From JARRNJ01 sp037385045 (GTDB taxonomy: Bacteria > Pseudomonadota > Gammaproteobacteria > JASBUN01): DNA of 43,228 nucleotides. Positions 34,552 to 43,142 of the stretch are shown in pieces. Under the pieces are notes generated by a model. That model was not told the DNA's origin. It ran no database searches and saw nothing but the letters and a program-made list of their open reading frames with translations. The stretch is taken from positions 1 through 43,228 of the forward strand of contig JARRNJ010000011.1 in the NCBI GenBank assembly GCA_037385045.1, given 5' to 3'. A program made the translations under genes and the position numbers. The first letter of the stretch is position 1, and every line of letters starts with the position of its first letter.

Positions 34552-34618
34552 CCGGGTAACCCTGGCACGTTGTCCTCAAGAGCACAGCCAGCGCGAAGGG
34601 CGCCCGGAACGGAAGTCC

Positions 34619-34905
34619 GGTGCGTTGCCGCCGGCGGCGTCGAACGCACCCTACCAAGCCGTAGGGTGCGCCGACCGAAGGTGGCGCACCGATCGCGGTT
34701 CCCCGCACCGCAGGCGCACGACACCGGCGCCGCCATCATCAAGCGGTGCGTTGCCGCCTGCGGCGTCGAACGCACCCTACCAAGCCGTAGGGTGCGCCGA
34801 CCGAAGGTGGCGCACCGACTGCGGTTCCCGCACCGCAGGCGCATGACACCGGTGCCGCCATCATCAAGCGGTGCGTTGCCGCCTGCGGCGTCGAACGCAC
34901 CCTAC
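34619..34905. repeat. 126-bp tandem repeat array, family A, 2.3 copies
   Basis: Unit starts (GGTGCGTTGCCGCC) occur at 34619, 34745 and 34870, giving periods of 126 and 125 bases; the third copy is cut short. Each full unit holds GGTGCGTTGCCGCC..GGCGTCGAACGCACCCTACC, then CCGTAGGGTGCGCCGACCG, the same arms as at 4011-4220 but in reverse orientation. The array lies between convergent genes and its final ACCCTAC supplies the TAG stop (34902-34904) of the PA2778-like gene. The bases from 34552 to 34618 hold nothing recognisable. Confidence 0.92.
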
Positions 34906-35879
34906 GGCCGGCGCTGCCGGATATCGCGCAGCGTCTGACGGTAGCGTTCGGCGTCGGCTCCGCCGATGGCCACCGCACGCCGCGCGGCCCGTTCCGCCTC
35001 CGCCCAGCGGCCCTGATCGGCCAGCACCGTGGCCAGATTGTTGTAGGCGACCGCCGACTCGGGATGGCGCTTGGTGAGTGTGCGCAGAGTGCGGGCGGCC
35101 GCACTCAGGTCGCCGAGCGCATACTGGCTGTTGCCGAGCCCTACGCCCGCGGCGAGATTACCGGGCCAACGCCGCCAGGCCGCAGCGTAGGCGGTACGCG
35201 CCGCCCGCCAGCGATGCACCTGCTCCAACCCCACCACCGCCTGCACGTAGCGCAGGGGCTCAGCGGTGCGGGGCAGCACGCCGGGCTTCAGCACCAGCAG
35301 CGCCCAATAGTCGGCCCGCCGCCAGGTATGCTCGAACCGCGACAGGGAGATGTCGTGACGCCGCTCGGCTCCGGAGCGCAACACGATGCGCCGGCGCGGC
35401 AGGTCATAGCCCACCACCACTGCGTAGTGCCAGCGCGGCACCCAGCGCAGCGCCAGGTTCTGAAGCACCAATACCGGGTGACCGGCGGCCACCTCCGTCA
35501 AGAGGTCATCCAGCCGCGGCCGCAACAAATAGGCCACGAAGCCATGGCGGCGCGCGGCACCCACCAAATCCAACTGCAGGCTGCCCTTGCGCGCGGGAAG
35601 ATAGACCTCGGGCGCCAACTGCTCCGGCGTCACGGCGTCGCCCGCCCGGTTCAGCAGCGTGGCCAAGGCAGCCGGCCCGCACTGGTACTGCTGCTGGGGA
35701 AAGAACGCGACCTTGGTGAGCTCAACCCGCGGCGGCAGGTCAAGTGGATGCTGCTCGAGCCGGGTCAGCTGCGGCGTAGGCGCGCAGCCGCCCAGCAACA
35801 GCGCCAGCAGCAGCAGCGCTGCACCGGCCGCAACATGGCGGCCGGTGCACAAAACGCACACCGCAGGCGCAGACCTCAA
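34902..35879 (-). CDS. PA2778-like C39-fold lipoprotein with TPR
   Basis: A 325-residue lipoprotein (lipobox LLLGGC). The N-terminal half is a C39-like cysteine peptidase domain: Cys in QQYQCGPAALATLL, His in RWHYAVVVGYD. The C-terminal third has two TPR-like helical repeats (GNSQYALGDLSAAARTLRTL and YNNLATVLADQGRWAEAER). It resembles the PA2778 family of Pseudomonas, whose target is unknown. The start codon appears to be TTG at 35879, overlapping the stop of the PA2779-like gene by four bases. Its stop codon lies within the family A repeat. Confidence 0.88.
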   Translation of the reverse strand: MRSAPAVCVLCTGRHVAAGAALLLLALLLGGCAPTPQLTRLEQHPLDLPPRVELTKVAFFPQQQYQCGPAALATLLNRAGDAVTPEQLAPEVYLPARKGSLQLDLVGAARRHGFVAYLLRPRLDDLLTEVAAGHPVLVLQNLALRWVPRWHYAVVVGYDLPRRRIVLRSGAERRHDISLSRFEHTWRRADYWALLVLKPGVLPRTAEPLRYVQAVVGLEQVHRWRAARTAYAAAWRRWPGNLAAGVGLGNSQYALGDLSAAARTLRTLTKRHPESAVAYNNLATVLADQGRWAEAERAARRAVAIGGADAERYRQTLRDIRQRRP

Positions 35880-36277
35880 CGGGCCCGGTGCACGAAGGTG
35901 AAGACGTCGGTGAGGCCGAGCAGGTCCGTAATCACCAGCACCAGGAAAATCACCAGCAGCACTTCCAACACCCCGGAGCCCGCCGGCAGCTGGTCCACGT
36001 GGCCGACGATGCGATGGACTTCCTGGTCGGTAAGCGCATCAACCCGGGCCAGCGCCTCCTTGGGATTGATGCCATTGGCACGCAAGGCCGAGACCACTTC
36101 GGCACGCTGATAAAGGCTGCGCAGCCGCTGCCGCTCCTGCTGCGCCTGCTGGGCGTTGACGACGGTCTCGGTGCCAATCATGGCGGCCTGGGCCACGGAG
36201 CCGTACACGCCCAGCCATAGCAGACAGACCGTAATCACCGGAATCAGCGGCCGGACGACTTTTCGCAACGAATCCAT
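35876..36277 (-). CDS. PA2779-like membrane protein
   Basis: A 133-residue protein with a signal sequence or first helix (IPVITVCLLWLGVYGSVAQA/AMIG), a helical charged region (QQERQRLRSLYQRAEVVSALRANGI...ALARVDALTDQEV) and a C-terminal transmembrane helix (VLEVLLVIFLVLVITDLLGLTDV). The layout and the neighbouring PA2778-like gene match the PA2779 family. ATG 36277 follows AAGGAGAG. The pair is co-translated, and the helical region with its GI/GL-type motifs could be the target of the C39-like partner. Confidence 0.9.
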   Translation of the reverse strand: MDSLRKVVRPLIPVITVCLLWLGVYGSVAQAAMIGTETVVNAQQAQQERQRLRSLYQRAEVVSALRANGINPKEALARVDALTDQEVHRIVGHVDQLPAGSGVLEVLLVIFLVLVITDLLGLTDVFTFVHRAR

Positions 36278-36786
36278 GGGGCTCTCCTTCAGTTATGGTC
36301 TTGTTGTCGTGCTTCGGAGTATAGGACTTCAGAGTGAAGGGGAAAGATCAAAGAGGAAAAAATGAATTCGGCCCTGCTCCCCTGTTATCTTTACTCTTTG
36401 CTCCGGGGTTCGACCGCATGCTAATGGCGAAGCTCGGCGGATGTTGCGACCTGCCGCACAATCCGCCCTGCGGGACAGATTCTCCATACCGGAGCATTGA
36501 TCGGTGGTTCTGGAAACCGGCTGGCGCATGACCCTGCCGCGCCGCTGACAAACCGGCGCCCCGAAGATCGGGAGCGGCTCACTCGCCCCGGCACAGATCA
36601 CCGCCTGGCAGGACCCGTGCCGCAGCCGCCCATTTGGCTTCCCCTGGTCACCGGGCAGAACCCGCGCCCGGCCGGCCGCCGCAACCGGCTGCCACCACTG
36701 CGTTTCTCCTGACCCTGCCGCGGGTGCAGCGGGGGCCGGTGCCGCGACGCTGGCGGCGGTAACCGGAATTGATTTAGGCTCCGCCC
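36278..36786. other. Divergent intergenic region before the YihY gene
   Basis: About 510 bases without a supported gene. The part near 36300-36410 is A+T-richer than the surroundings, with AGAGGAAAAAATGAATTCGG and a loosely complementary TATCTTTACTCTTTG, and probably holds the PA2779 promoter. The rest is ordinary GC-rich sequence with a weak sigma-54-like string at about 36606 that I do not accept. Confidence 0.45.
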
Positions 36787-37683
36787 ATGCCTTCGGCGCC
36801 GCCACACCTTCGATTCATCGTCCAGCACCCGCTGCAGTTCCTGCTGCGGGTGGTGCGCGGCTTCGGCGCCAACCAGGGGGTGCTTCTCGGCGGTGCGGTG
36901 GCGTTCTATACCCTGCTGTCCATTGTTCCCATGATCGCCCTGGCCCTGGTGGTGTTGTCAAAGGTCATGGACCAGGCGCTTCTGCTGCAAACCGTCCGCA
37001 CCTATCTGGAGTTGGTGGCCCCGGGCAAGGCCGATGCGGTGGTCAGCCAGGCCGAAGTGTTCCTGCGGGAATGGAAGCTGATCGGCGCCGTCGGCCTGGT
37101 GGTGTTGTTGTTCTTCAGCTCCATGGCGTTCTCGGTGCTGGAGCGGGCCATGTCGGTGATCTTCCACCATCGGGTACAGATCCGGCGGCGTCATTTTCTG
37201 GTTTCCGCCGTCATCCCGTATGCCTACATCATGGTGCTTACCGCCGGACTGCTGTTGCTGAGCGCCGTGGTCGGCGCGCTGCACGCGCTGGACGGCCGCA
37301 CGCTGCAGATCATGGGCCACGTGTTTTCATTGCAGGGCGCCACCCCCGCCATTCTGCGCACCCTCGGCATCATCGGCGAAATCCTGCTGCTGGCCTCGCT
37401 GTACCTGGTCATGCCGGTGGGCCGGCTCAACGCCTGGCATGCATTGCTGGGCGGCGCCTGCGCCACGCTGCTGTGGGAAATCGTGCGCCGGGTGCTGTTC
37501 TGGTATTTCACCACGCTGTCGTTCGTCAACGTGATCTACGGCTCCTTCGCCACGGTGATCGTCATCCTGCTGAGCCTGGAGGCCGCCGCCGTGATCGTGC
37601 TGCTGGGCGCCCAGGTCATCGCCGAATACGAACGCATCGGCGACACCACGTCGGCGGACGACGGATTCAGGACCGGGGAATGA
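36787..37683 (+). CDS. YihY/virulence factor BrkB family membrane protein
   Basis: A 298-residue inner-membrane protein with six predicted helices and the YihY family start (GGAVAFYTLLSIVPMIALAL) and end (YGSFATVIVILLSLEAAAVIVLLGAQV). The family was once mis-annotated as ribonuclease BN. Its transport or envelope role is not settled. The C-terminal tail is acidic and cytoplasmic. It is monocistronic, convergent with the small gene at 37783. Confidence 0.93.
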   Translation: MPSAPPHLRFIVQHPLQFLLRVVRGFGANQGVLLGGAVAFYTLLSIVPMIALALVVLSKVMDQALLLQTVRTYLELVAPGKADAVVSQAEVFLREWKLIGAVGLVVLLFFSSMAFSVLERAMSVIFHHRVQIRRRHFLVSAVIPYAYIMVLTAGLLLLSAVVGALHALDGRTLQIMGHVFSLQGATPAILRTLGIIGEILLLASLYLVMPVGRLNAWHALLGGACATLLWEIVRRVLFWYFTTLSFVNVIYGSFATVIVILLSLEAAAVIVLLGAQVIAEYERIGDTTSADDGFRTGE

Positions 37684-37782
37684 CCACCAACCGCGAAAGC
37701 CGCCGCGTCGGGCGATTGGCGGCCGGCGGGTGGGTCGGGCTAGGCTTGGAGGGCGGGAGCGGCGCCGCCCCCGCCTCCGGGC

Positions 37783-37965
37783 TCATGACAGGCCTTCGTC
37801 GCTGAAGATATCGCTGATCTGTCGTTCCAGCAGTTGCTGCTCGCGGTACTCCTCCAGGCGGCGCCGGGCCTCCGCCCTGCGCAGTGGGTCTTCGCCGCTG
37901 CGCGCGCGTCTGACGACGGCGGGCCGCCGGGAACCGCCGGGCGGGTTGTGCATCATGCGATCCAT
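37783..37965 (-). CDS. Small charged protein, possibly PA3496-like
   Basis: A 60-residue protein with a Pro/Arg-rich start and a helical Arg/Glu-rich end (RRLEEYREQQLLERQISDIF) resembling the small PA3496-type envelope proteins of Pseudomonas. ATG 37965 has a strong AGGAGG site 7 bases upstream, which is good evidence that it is translated. A perfect 17-bp dyad lies 18 bases upstream of the start. Confidence 0.7.
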   Translation of the reverse strand: MDRMMHNPPGGSRRPAVVRRARSGEDPLRRAEARRRLEEYREQQLLERQISDIFSDEGLS

Positions 37966-37983
37966 AGGCCACCTCCTAAACGT

Positions 37984-38000
37984 TGTACCGCTGCGGTACA
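37984..38000. promoter_or_regulatory. Perfect 17-bp dyad, candidate operator
   Basis: TGTACCGCTGCGGTACA has perfect 8-bp arms around a central T. It lies 18 bases upstream of the small gene's ATG (minus strand) and 199 bases upstream of the ABC operon (plus strand), so it could control either. It is not followed by a T-tract. Confidence 0.5.
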
Positions 38001-38199
38001 TCGCGAAGAAATGACTGCATCAACGCGGTATCAGCCGTTTCCCCAGGCCGTGCCCGGCCCGGGCATGTACACTGTATCGGCCGCGGCCGCGGCCGGGGTT
38101 AGCCCGCACGTTGCGCCCGCCGGGCGCCCGTGCGACATGCCCGGCGGGGGCGGGCGGACCCGACGACACCGCTGCGGCACGGCACCCATGAGGTAGACC

Positions 38200-38916
38200 A
38201 TGCTCGAATCGACAGGCCAGACGGACGCCGTGCTCGCCCTGCGTGGGCTGCACCGCCAGTTCCGGGAAGGAGACACCGTGCGCCGGGTTCTGAACGGGCT
38301 CGACCTCGACGTCCGCGGCGGCGAATGCGTGGCGCTCCTCGGCCGCAGCGGCTCCGGCAAGTCGACCCTGCTCAACCTCATTAGCGGCATTGACCGCCCC
38401 GACGGCGGATCGGTGATCATCGCAGGCCGGGACCTGACCCGCATGAACGAGCGTGACCGCACCCTGTTCCGGCGCCACCACATCGGGTTCGTCTATCAGT
38501 TCTTCAACCTGATCCCGACCCTCACGGTGGAGGAAAATCTGCTGCTACCCCTGGAGCTCAACCGGCAAGACACCGGCGAAGCGCACCGGGCGGCCCGTGA
38601 ATTGCTGCACGCGGTCGGGCTCGAGCAGCGCCTGGGTGCATTTCCCGATCATCTTTCCGGCGGCGAGCAGCAGCGGGTGGCCATCGCCCGGGCGCTGGTG
38701 CACCAGCCTTCGCTGGTGCTGGCCGACGAGCCCACCGGCAATCTGGACGAGGACAGCGGCCGCCAGGTGTTGGCGCTGCTGGAACGTCTGGTGCGCCAAG
38801 CCGGCAACACGATGCTGCTGGTGACCCACTCACGGGAAGTGGCGCGCATTGCCGACCGGGTGGTGGTGCTGGACAACGGGCGCGTGCGCGCGCCCGACGG
38901 CCAGGTGGGTTGGTGA
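38200..38916 (+). CDS. ABC transporter ATPase, AttE-like
   Basis: A 238-residue ATPase of the LolD/MacB class. Walker A is GRSGSGKST (48-56), the signature is LSGGEQQRVAIARAL, Walker B is LVLADEPTGNLDE, and the switch His is in LLVTHSREVA. The ATG follows GAGG. Its last codons overlap the permease start, and the third gene encodes a lipocalin-like protein. This ATPase-permease-lipocalin order matches AttEFGH loci, which are thought to move lipophilic molecules out of the inner membrane. Confidence 0.93.
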   Translation: MLESTGQTDAVLALRGLHRQFREGDTVRRVLNGLDLDVRGGECVALLGRSGSGKSTLLNLISGIDRPDGGSVIIAGRDLTRMNERDRTLFRRHHIGFVYQFFNLIPTLTVEENLLLPLELNRQDTGEAHRAARELLHAVGLEQRLGAFPDHLSGGEQQRVAIARALVHQPSLVLADEPTGNLDEDSGRQVLALLERLVRQAGNTMLLVTHSREVARIADRVVVLDNGRVRAPDGQVGW

Positions 38917-41447
38917 CGGTGGGCGGGGGTATCCTGGAGCGTGCCAATAGGCGCCACCTCTGGCGCCATCCCTGGCAGCTGGCGCTGGCGGTGTTGGGGG
39001 TTGCGGTGGGCGTGGCCGTGGTGGTGGCGGTGGACCTGGCCAATGCCAGCGCCGAGCGCGCGTTCGAGCTCGCCGCGCACAGCCTGTCCGGCGCCGCCAC
39101 CGATCAGATCATCGGCGGCCCCGCGGGGCTCGATCAGCGCCTGTACACGCAGCTGCGGGTCGGCGCCGGCATTGAACGCAGCGCGCCGCTGGTGGAGGGC
39201 TACGGCACTGCCGGCGGCCGCACCCTGCATCTGATCGGCATCGACCCGTTCGCCGAAGCCGGGTTGCGCGACGAGCTGCGCGGTGTCGGCGCGGCGCCGA
39301 TTCGCCAATTGCTGCTGCAGCCGGCGACCGTGCTGATGACGGCCGCCACCGCCCGCGACCTGGGCATCCGGCCCGGCGACCGGTTCACCCTGCAATTGGC
39401 CGGCCGCAGTGAGCGCCTGCGGCTGATCGGCCTGCTGCCACCGCGCCAGTCGCCGGCCATGGACGGCATGCTCATCACCGACATCGCCAGCGCCCAGGAA
39501 CTGCTGCACTACTTCGGGAGACTCAGCTGGATCGACCTGCGCCTGCCGGCGGGCCGCAGCGGCGAACGTCTGCGGGCGCGTGTCCGCGAGCTGCTGCCGC
39601 CGGGCGCCAGGCTGGTGCGCGCCGGCAGCCGCACCCAGACCCTGCGCAACATGACCCGGGCCTTCCGCACCAACCTGACGGCCATGAGCCTGCTGGCGCT
39701 GCTGGTGGGCATGTTCCTGATATACAACACCATGACCTTTGCCGTGCTGCAGCGCCGCGGGCTGCTCGCCAGCCTGCGCGCGCTGGGCGTGACCCGCGGC
39801 CAGGTGTTCAGGGTTGTGGTTGCCGAAGCGCTGCTGATCGGCGCCGTCGGCACCGCACTGGGCCTGCTGTTGGGGTTGGCCCTGGGCCAGGGCCTGGTGC
39901 ACCTGGTCACCCGCACCATCAATGACCTCTACTTCGTGGTCACGGTCAACCGGCTGCTGATCACCCCGGTTCCGGTGATCAAGGGGGTGTTGCTGGGATT
40001 GGGGGCGACTGCCGTCGCCGCGCTGGCACCGGCCGCCGAAGCGGCCTGGACCGCGCCCGCGCTCGCCCTGCACCGTTCGGGCCTCGAGCAGCGGGCGCGG
40101 CGGCTGACGCCGCGGCTGGCCGTAGCCGGCGCGCTGCTGGTGCTCGGTTCGGCCGGCGTCCTGCTGCTGCCCGACCGCAGCATCGTCACCGGGTTCGTCG
40201 CCCTGTTCATGCTCGTCGTCGGACTGACGCTGGCCACGCCGCTGGCAGTGGCGGGCCTGACGCGGGCGGCGACGCCGGTGGTCGGGCGGCTGTTCGGCAT
40301 CCAGGGCCGGCTGGCGGTCCGGGGCATCCACGCCTCCCTGAGTCGCACCGGTGTGGCCATTGCCGCCCTGATGCTGGCGGTGTCCACCACCGTCGGCGTG
40401 GCCGTCATGGTGGACAGCTTCCGCGCCTCGGTGGACCAGTGGCTGCACGCGACGCTCAACGCCGACATCTACGTACGCGCGCCGGACGTGGGTTCCAACC
40501 GCACCGACATCCATCTGGAGCCGGACTTCGTGCAGCGGGTTCGCGCGCTGCCGCAGGTGGCCGGCGTGTCGCTCGGTCGGCGGGTGACCCTGGAAACGAA
40601 CCGCGCGCGCACGCACGTTCTGGCGCTGCAGCCGGCGCCGGGCCACCGGCCGGGCTCGCCGCTGCTGGCAGGAAAACCGGACCGGGTCTGGCCGGCATTC
40701 GACGCCGGGCGCGGCGTACTGGTGTCCGAACCCTATGCCTACCGCCACCATATTGCCGTGGGAGACGCGGTTCACCTGCGGACCGATCATGGCCGGCGCA
40801 CCTACCGGGTGTTGGGTATCTACCGCGATTACGATTCCCAACAGGGCATCGTCCTGATGCCGCGCGCAGTGTACCGGCGCGACTTCAACGACCCGGCGGT
40901 GTCGGCGCTGGGTATCTACCTCAACGCCGATGCCGACCTCAATGCAGCCCTGGCCGCGGTCAAGGCGGCGGCCGGTGGCGCGCCGGTGCAGGTGCGCAGC
41001 AGCCGCGACATCCGCCGCATCTCGCTCGCCATTTTCGATCGCACCTTCACCATCACCAACGTCCTGCGGCTGCTGGCCATCGTGGTGGCGTTCATCGCCA
41101 TTCTCAGTGCCCTGCTGGCGCTGCAGCTGGAGCGCACCCGGGAGCTGGCCATCCTGCGGGCCACCGGCTTCACCCCGGCGCAGGTGGGCGGCCTGGTTGG
41201 CCTGCAGACCGGGCTCATGGGCTTGGCGGCGGGGATTCTGGCCCTGCCCACCGGGCTGGCGCTGGCCGCCATGCTGATCCACGTCATCAACCGCCGTTCG
41301 TTCGGCTGGACCGTGAGCACCCTGGTGCCACCGGAGATCCTGCTGCAGGCCCTGGCGCTGGCCGTCGGCGCCGCGTTGCTGGCCGGCATCTATCCCGGCT
41401 GGCGCATGGCCCGCACGTCGCCGGCGGCGGCGCTGCGCGAGGAGTGA
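38913..41447 (+). CDS. FtsX-type ABC permease, AttFG-like
   Basis: An 844-residue permease with an N-terminal helix (LALAVLGVAVGVAVVVAVDLA), a large periplasmic MacB-like domain and then two FtsX permease modules (one around residues 265-390, the other at the C-terminus), separated by a second periplasmic domain. It looks like the two permeases fused into one chain. The start is taken as GTG 38913, whose GTGA overlaps the ATPase stop; TTG 38910 is also possible. Predicted to extract lipophilic cargo from the inner membrane and pass it to the downstream lipocalin-like protein. Confidence 0.9.
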   Translation: MTVGGGILERANRRHLWRHPWQLALAVLGVAVGVAVVVAVDLANASAERAFELAAHSLSGAATDQIIGGPAGLDQRLYTQLRVGAGIERSAPLVEGYGTAGGRTLHLIGIDPFAEAGLRDELRGVGAAPIRQLLLQPATVLMTAATARDLGIRPGDRFTLQLAGRSERLRLIGLLPPRQSPAMDGMLITDIASAQELLHYFGRLSWIDLRLPAGRSGERLRARVRELLPPGARLVRAGSRTQTLRNMTRAFRTNLTAMSLLALLVGMFLIYNTMTFAVLQRRGLLASLRALGVTRGQVFRVVVAEALLIGAVGTALGLLLGLALGQGLVHLVTRTINDLYFVVTVNRLLITPVPVIKGVLLGLGATAVAALAPAAEAAWTAPALALHRSGLEQRARRLTPRLAVAGALLVLGSAGVLLLPDRSIVTGFVALFMLVVGLTLATPLAVAGLTRAATPVVGRLFGIQGRLAVRGIHASLSRTGVAIAALMLAVSTTVGVAVMVDSFRASVDQWLHATLNADIYVRAPDVGSNRTDIHLEPDFVQRVRALPQVAGVSLGRRVTLETNRARTHVLALQPAPGHRPGSPLLAGKPDRVWPAFDAGRGVLVSEPYAYRHHIAVGDAVHLRTDHGRRTYRVLGIYRDYDSQQGIVLMPRAVYRRDFNDPAVSALGIYLNADADLNAALAAVKAAAGGAPVQVRSSRDIRRISLAIFDRTFTITNVLRLLAIVVAFIAILSALLALQLERTRELAILRATGFTPAQVGGLVGLQTGLMGLAAGILALPTGLALAAMLIHVINRRSFGWTVSTLVPPEILLQALALAVGAALLAGIYPGWRMARTSPAAALREE

Positions 41448-41449
41448 CC

Positions 41450-42622
41450 GTGACCCCGCGGCGCGCGCTCGGCATGATTGCGGGACTGGGACTGACCCTG
41501 GCGGCGGCCGCCGCGGCCGTCCGCTGGTGGACGCCGGAGCCGGCGCCGCCTTCCATGGACTTCGGCCGGGTGCTGGGCGACGGCAGTGACAGCGGCTTCG
41601 CACGTGCCGACCAGCAACGCCGGTTCCAGTTTCCCCGCGACTACGGGCCCCACCCGCGGTATCGCAGCGAATGGTGGTACTTCACCGGCAACCTGCATAC
41701 CCCGGCCGGGCGCCGGTTCGGTTACGAGCTCACACTGTTTCGCATCGCCCTGGCGCCGCGGGCGCCGCTGCGCAAGTCCGACTGGGCCACCAATCAAATC
41801 TATATGGCCCACTTCGCGGTCACCGATGTCCAGGGGCGGCGGTTCCACTATTTCCAGCGCTTTGCCCGCGGGGCAGTCGGCCTGGCCGGCGCCCGGGCCG
41901 CACCATTCAAGGTCTGGCTCGGCGACTGGTCGGTGCGGGCGGACAGCGGCGTCGCGCCGCCATGGCACCTCACCGCCTCCACCGGCAAGGTACGATTGCA
42001 ACTGCAGTTGACCCCGGAAAAGCCGGTGGTACTGCAGGGCGATCACGGGCTGAGCCAAAAGAGCGCGGCGCCCGGCAACGCCTCTTACTATTACTCCGTC
42101 ACCCGCATCGCCAGCCGCGGCCGGCTGCGGCTCGACGGTCACGACTACGCCGTGCAAGGGCTGTCGTGGCTCGACCGCGAATGGAGCACCAGCGCCCTCG
42201 GCCCGCAGCAGGTGGGATGGGACTGGTTCGCCCTGCAACTGGACGACGGCCGCGACCTGATGTTCTATCGCCTGCGCGACCGCAACGGCCGCACCGACCC
42301 CCACAGCACCGGCGTGCTGATTGACCGCGCCGGGCACTCGAAACCGCTTCGCGTCGGCGACGTGCACCTGCAGGTGTTGGGCACCTGGACCAGTCCCCGC
42401 GGCGGCACCTATCCATCGGGCTGGCGGCTGCGGGTGCCGGCCGAGCGCCTGTCCCTGACCATCCGGCCGCTCCTGTCGAACCAGGAACTGGACGTCTCGG
42501 TACGTTATTGGGAAGGTGCGGTGCAGGTGCGCGGCGAAGGCAACGGCCATCCCGTCGCCGGTACCGGTTACGTGGAACTCACCGGCTATGCCGGCTCGCG
42601 GCGGCAGACCTCGGGGCAGTAA
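41450..42622 (+). CDS. AttH/CrtC-like lipocalin-domain protein
   Basis: A 390-residue protein with an N-terminal hydrophobic segment (ALGMIAGLGLTLAAAAAAV, signal or anchor) and a double lipocalin-like beta domain of the AttH/CrtC/DUF2006 type. Typical strings are RSEWWYFTGNLHTPAGRRFGY, NQIYMAHFAVTD, the WLDREWSTSALG block and GWDWFALQLDDGRDLMFYRLR. CrtC members hydrate carotenoids; AttH members more likely bind a lipophilic ligand in the periplasm. GTG 41450 sits 5 bases after GAGGAG; GTG 41444 overlaps the permease stop and is an alternative. Confidence 0.9.
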   Translation: MTPRRALGMIAGLGLTLAAAAAAVRWWTPEPAPPSMDFGRVLGDGSDSGFARADQQRRFQFPRDYGPHPRYRSEWWYFTGNLHTPAGRRFGYELTLFRIALAPRAPLRKSDWATNQIYMAHFAVTDVQGRRFHYFQRFARGAVGLAGARAAPFKVWLGDWSVRADSGVAPPWHLTASTGKVRLQLQLTPEKPVVLQGDHGLSQKSAAPGNASYYYSVTRIASRGRLRLDGHDYAVQGLSWLDREWSTSALGPQQVGWDWFALQLDDGRDLMFYRLRDRNGRTDPHSTGVLIDRAGHSKPLRVGDVHLQVLGTWTSPRGGTYPSGWRLRVPAERLSLTIRPLLSNQELDVSVRYWEGAVQVRGEGNGHPVAGTGYVELTGYAGSRRQTSGQ

Positions 42623-42765
42623 AGCCTGTCCTCGCCATAGGGGCCCGCAGCACCCGCCGTTGCAGCGGGGTTCTGCTAAACTCGATATTGTCGCAACGCC
42701 TTTTCAACCCGTGTCCGAATGCGACCACGCTTCATGATTTTTTGCCGAAATGGAGGGCAACCATC

Positions 42766-42990
42766 ATGATGATCAGTACCACCGACCCCATCACCATGCA
42801 CGATGTCACCGACCCCGAAAGCCACCCCTATATCATCGAAGGGGAAGGGCCCAACGCCATCAAGATCTATTTCGAGTCGGAAGACACCAAGCGGGAATAC
42901 ATGGACATCGCCGTGGAACATCCGGGTGAGGATTTCACCACCAACCTGGATAACCCGCAGCCCATGGCTGGGGACAGGCCACGCAGCTGA
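42766..42990 (+). CDS. Small acidic protein, unknown
   Basis: A 74-residue acidic protein that I do not recognise. It has no signal peptide, membrane helix or Cys. The central EGPNAIKIYFESEDTKREYM has a small alpha/beta look and the tail is Asn/Pro-rich. ATG 42766 (or 42769) is preceded by GGAGGG about 8-10 bases upstream, supporting translation. It has its own 143-base upstream region after the lipocalin-like gene. Confidence 0.7.
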   Translation: MMISTTDPITMHDVTDPESHPYIIEGEGPNAIKIYFESEDTKREYMDIAVEHPGEDFTTNLDNPQPMAGDRPRS

Positions 42991-43142
42991 TCCGGGTACG
43001 ACCGCCGGTGCTCCGCCCGGCGGTAACCCGCATGTTGCACCGGCATCCGGGATGCCGGCGCGGGACAGCCGCGGCTGGGCGCGGTCTTGGACCACATATG
43101 CCCGCGACGGGAGCGGCGGGTCGGTGCGTGCCGCCTTGGAAT
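42991..43142. other. Downstream flank without a gene
   Basis: No supported gene. A short imperfect inverted repeat around CACCGGCATCC/GGATGCCGG lies at about 43038-43058. The rest leads into the repeat at 43143. Confidence 0.4.

Noticed and set aside
36606..36621. Second sigma-54-like string TGGCAGGACCCGTGCC upstream of the YihY gene
   Set aside because: GG and GC are spaced correctly but three other consensus positions fail; expected by chance in GC-rich DNA.
38649..41603. Minus-strand ORF of 984 codons over the ABC permease
   Set aside because: The plus strand clearly encodes a membrane permease in frame; the antisense product is Gln/Arg/His-rich with no membrane or domain pattern.
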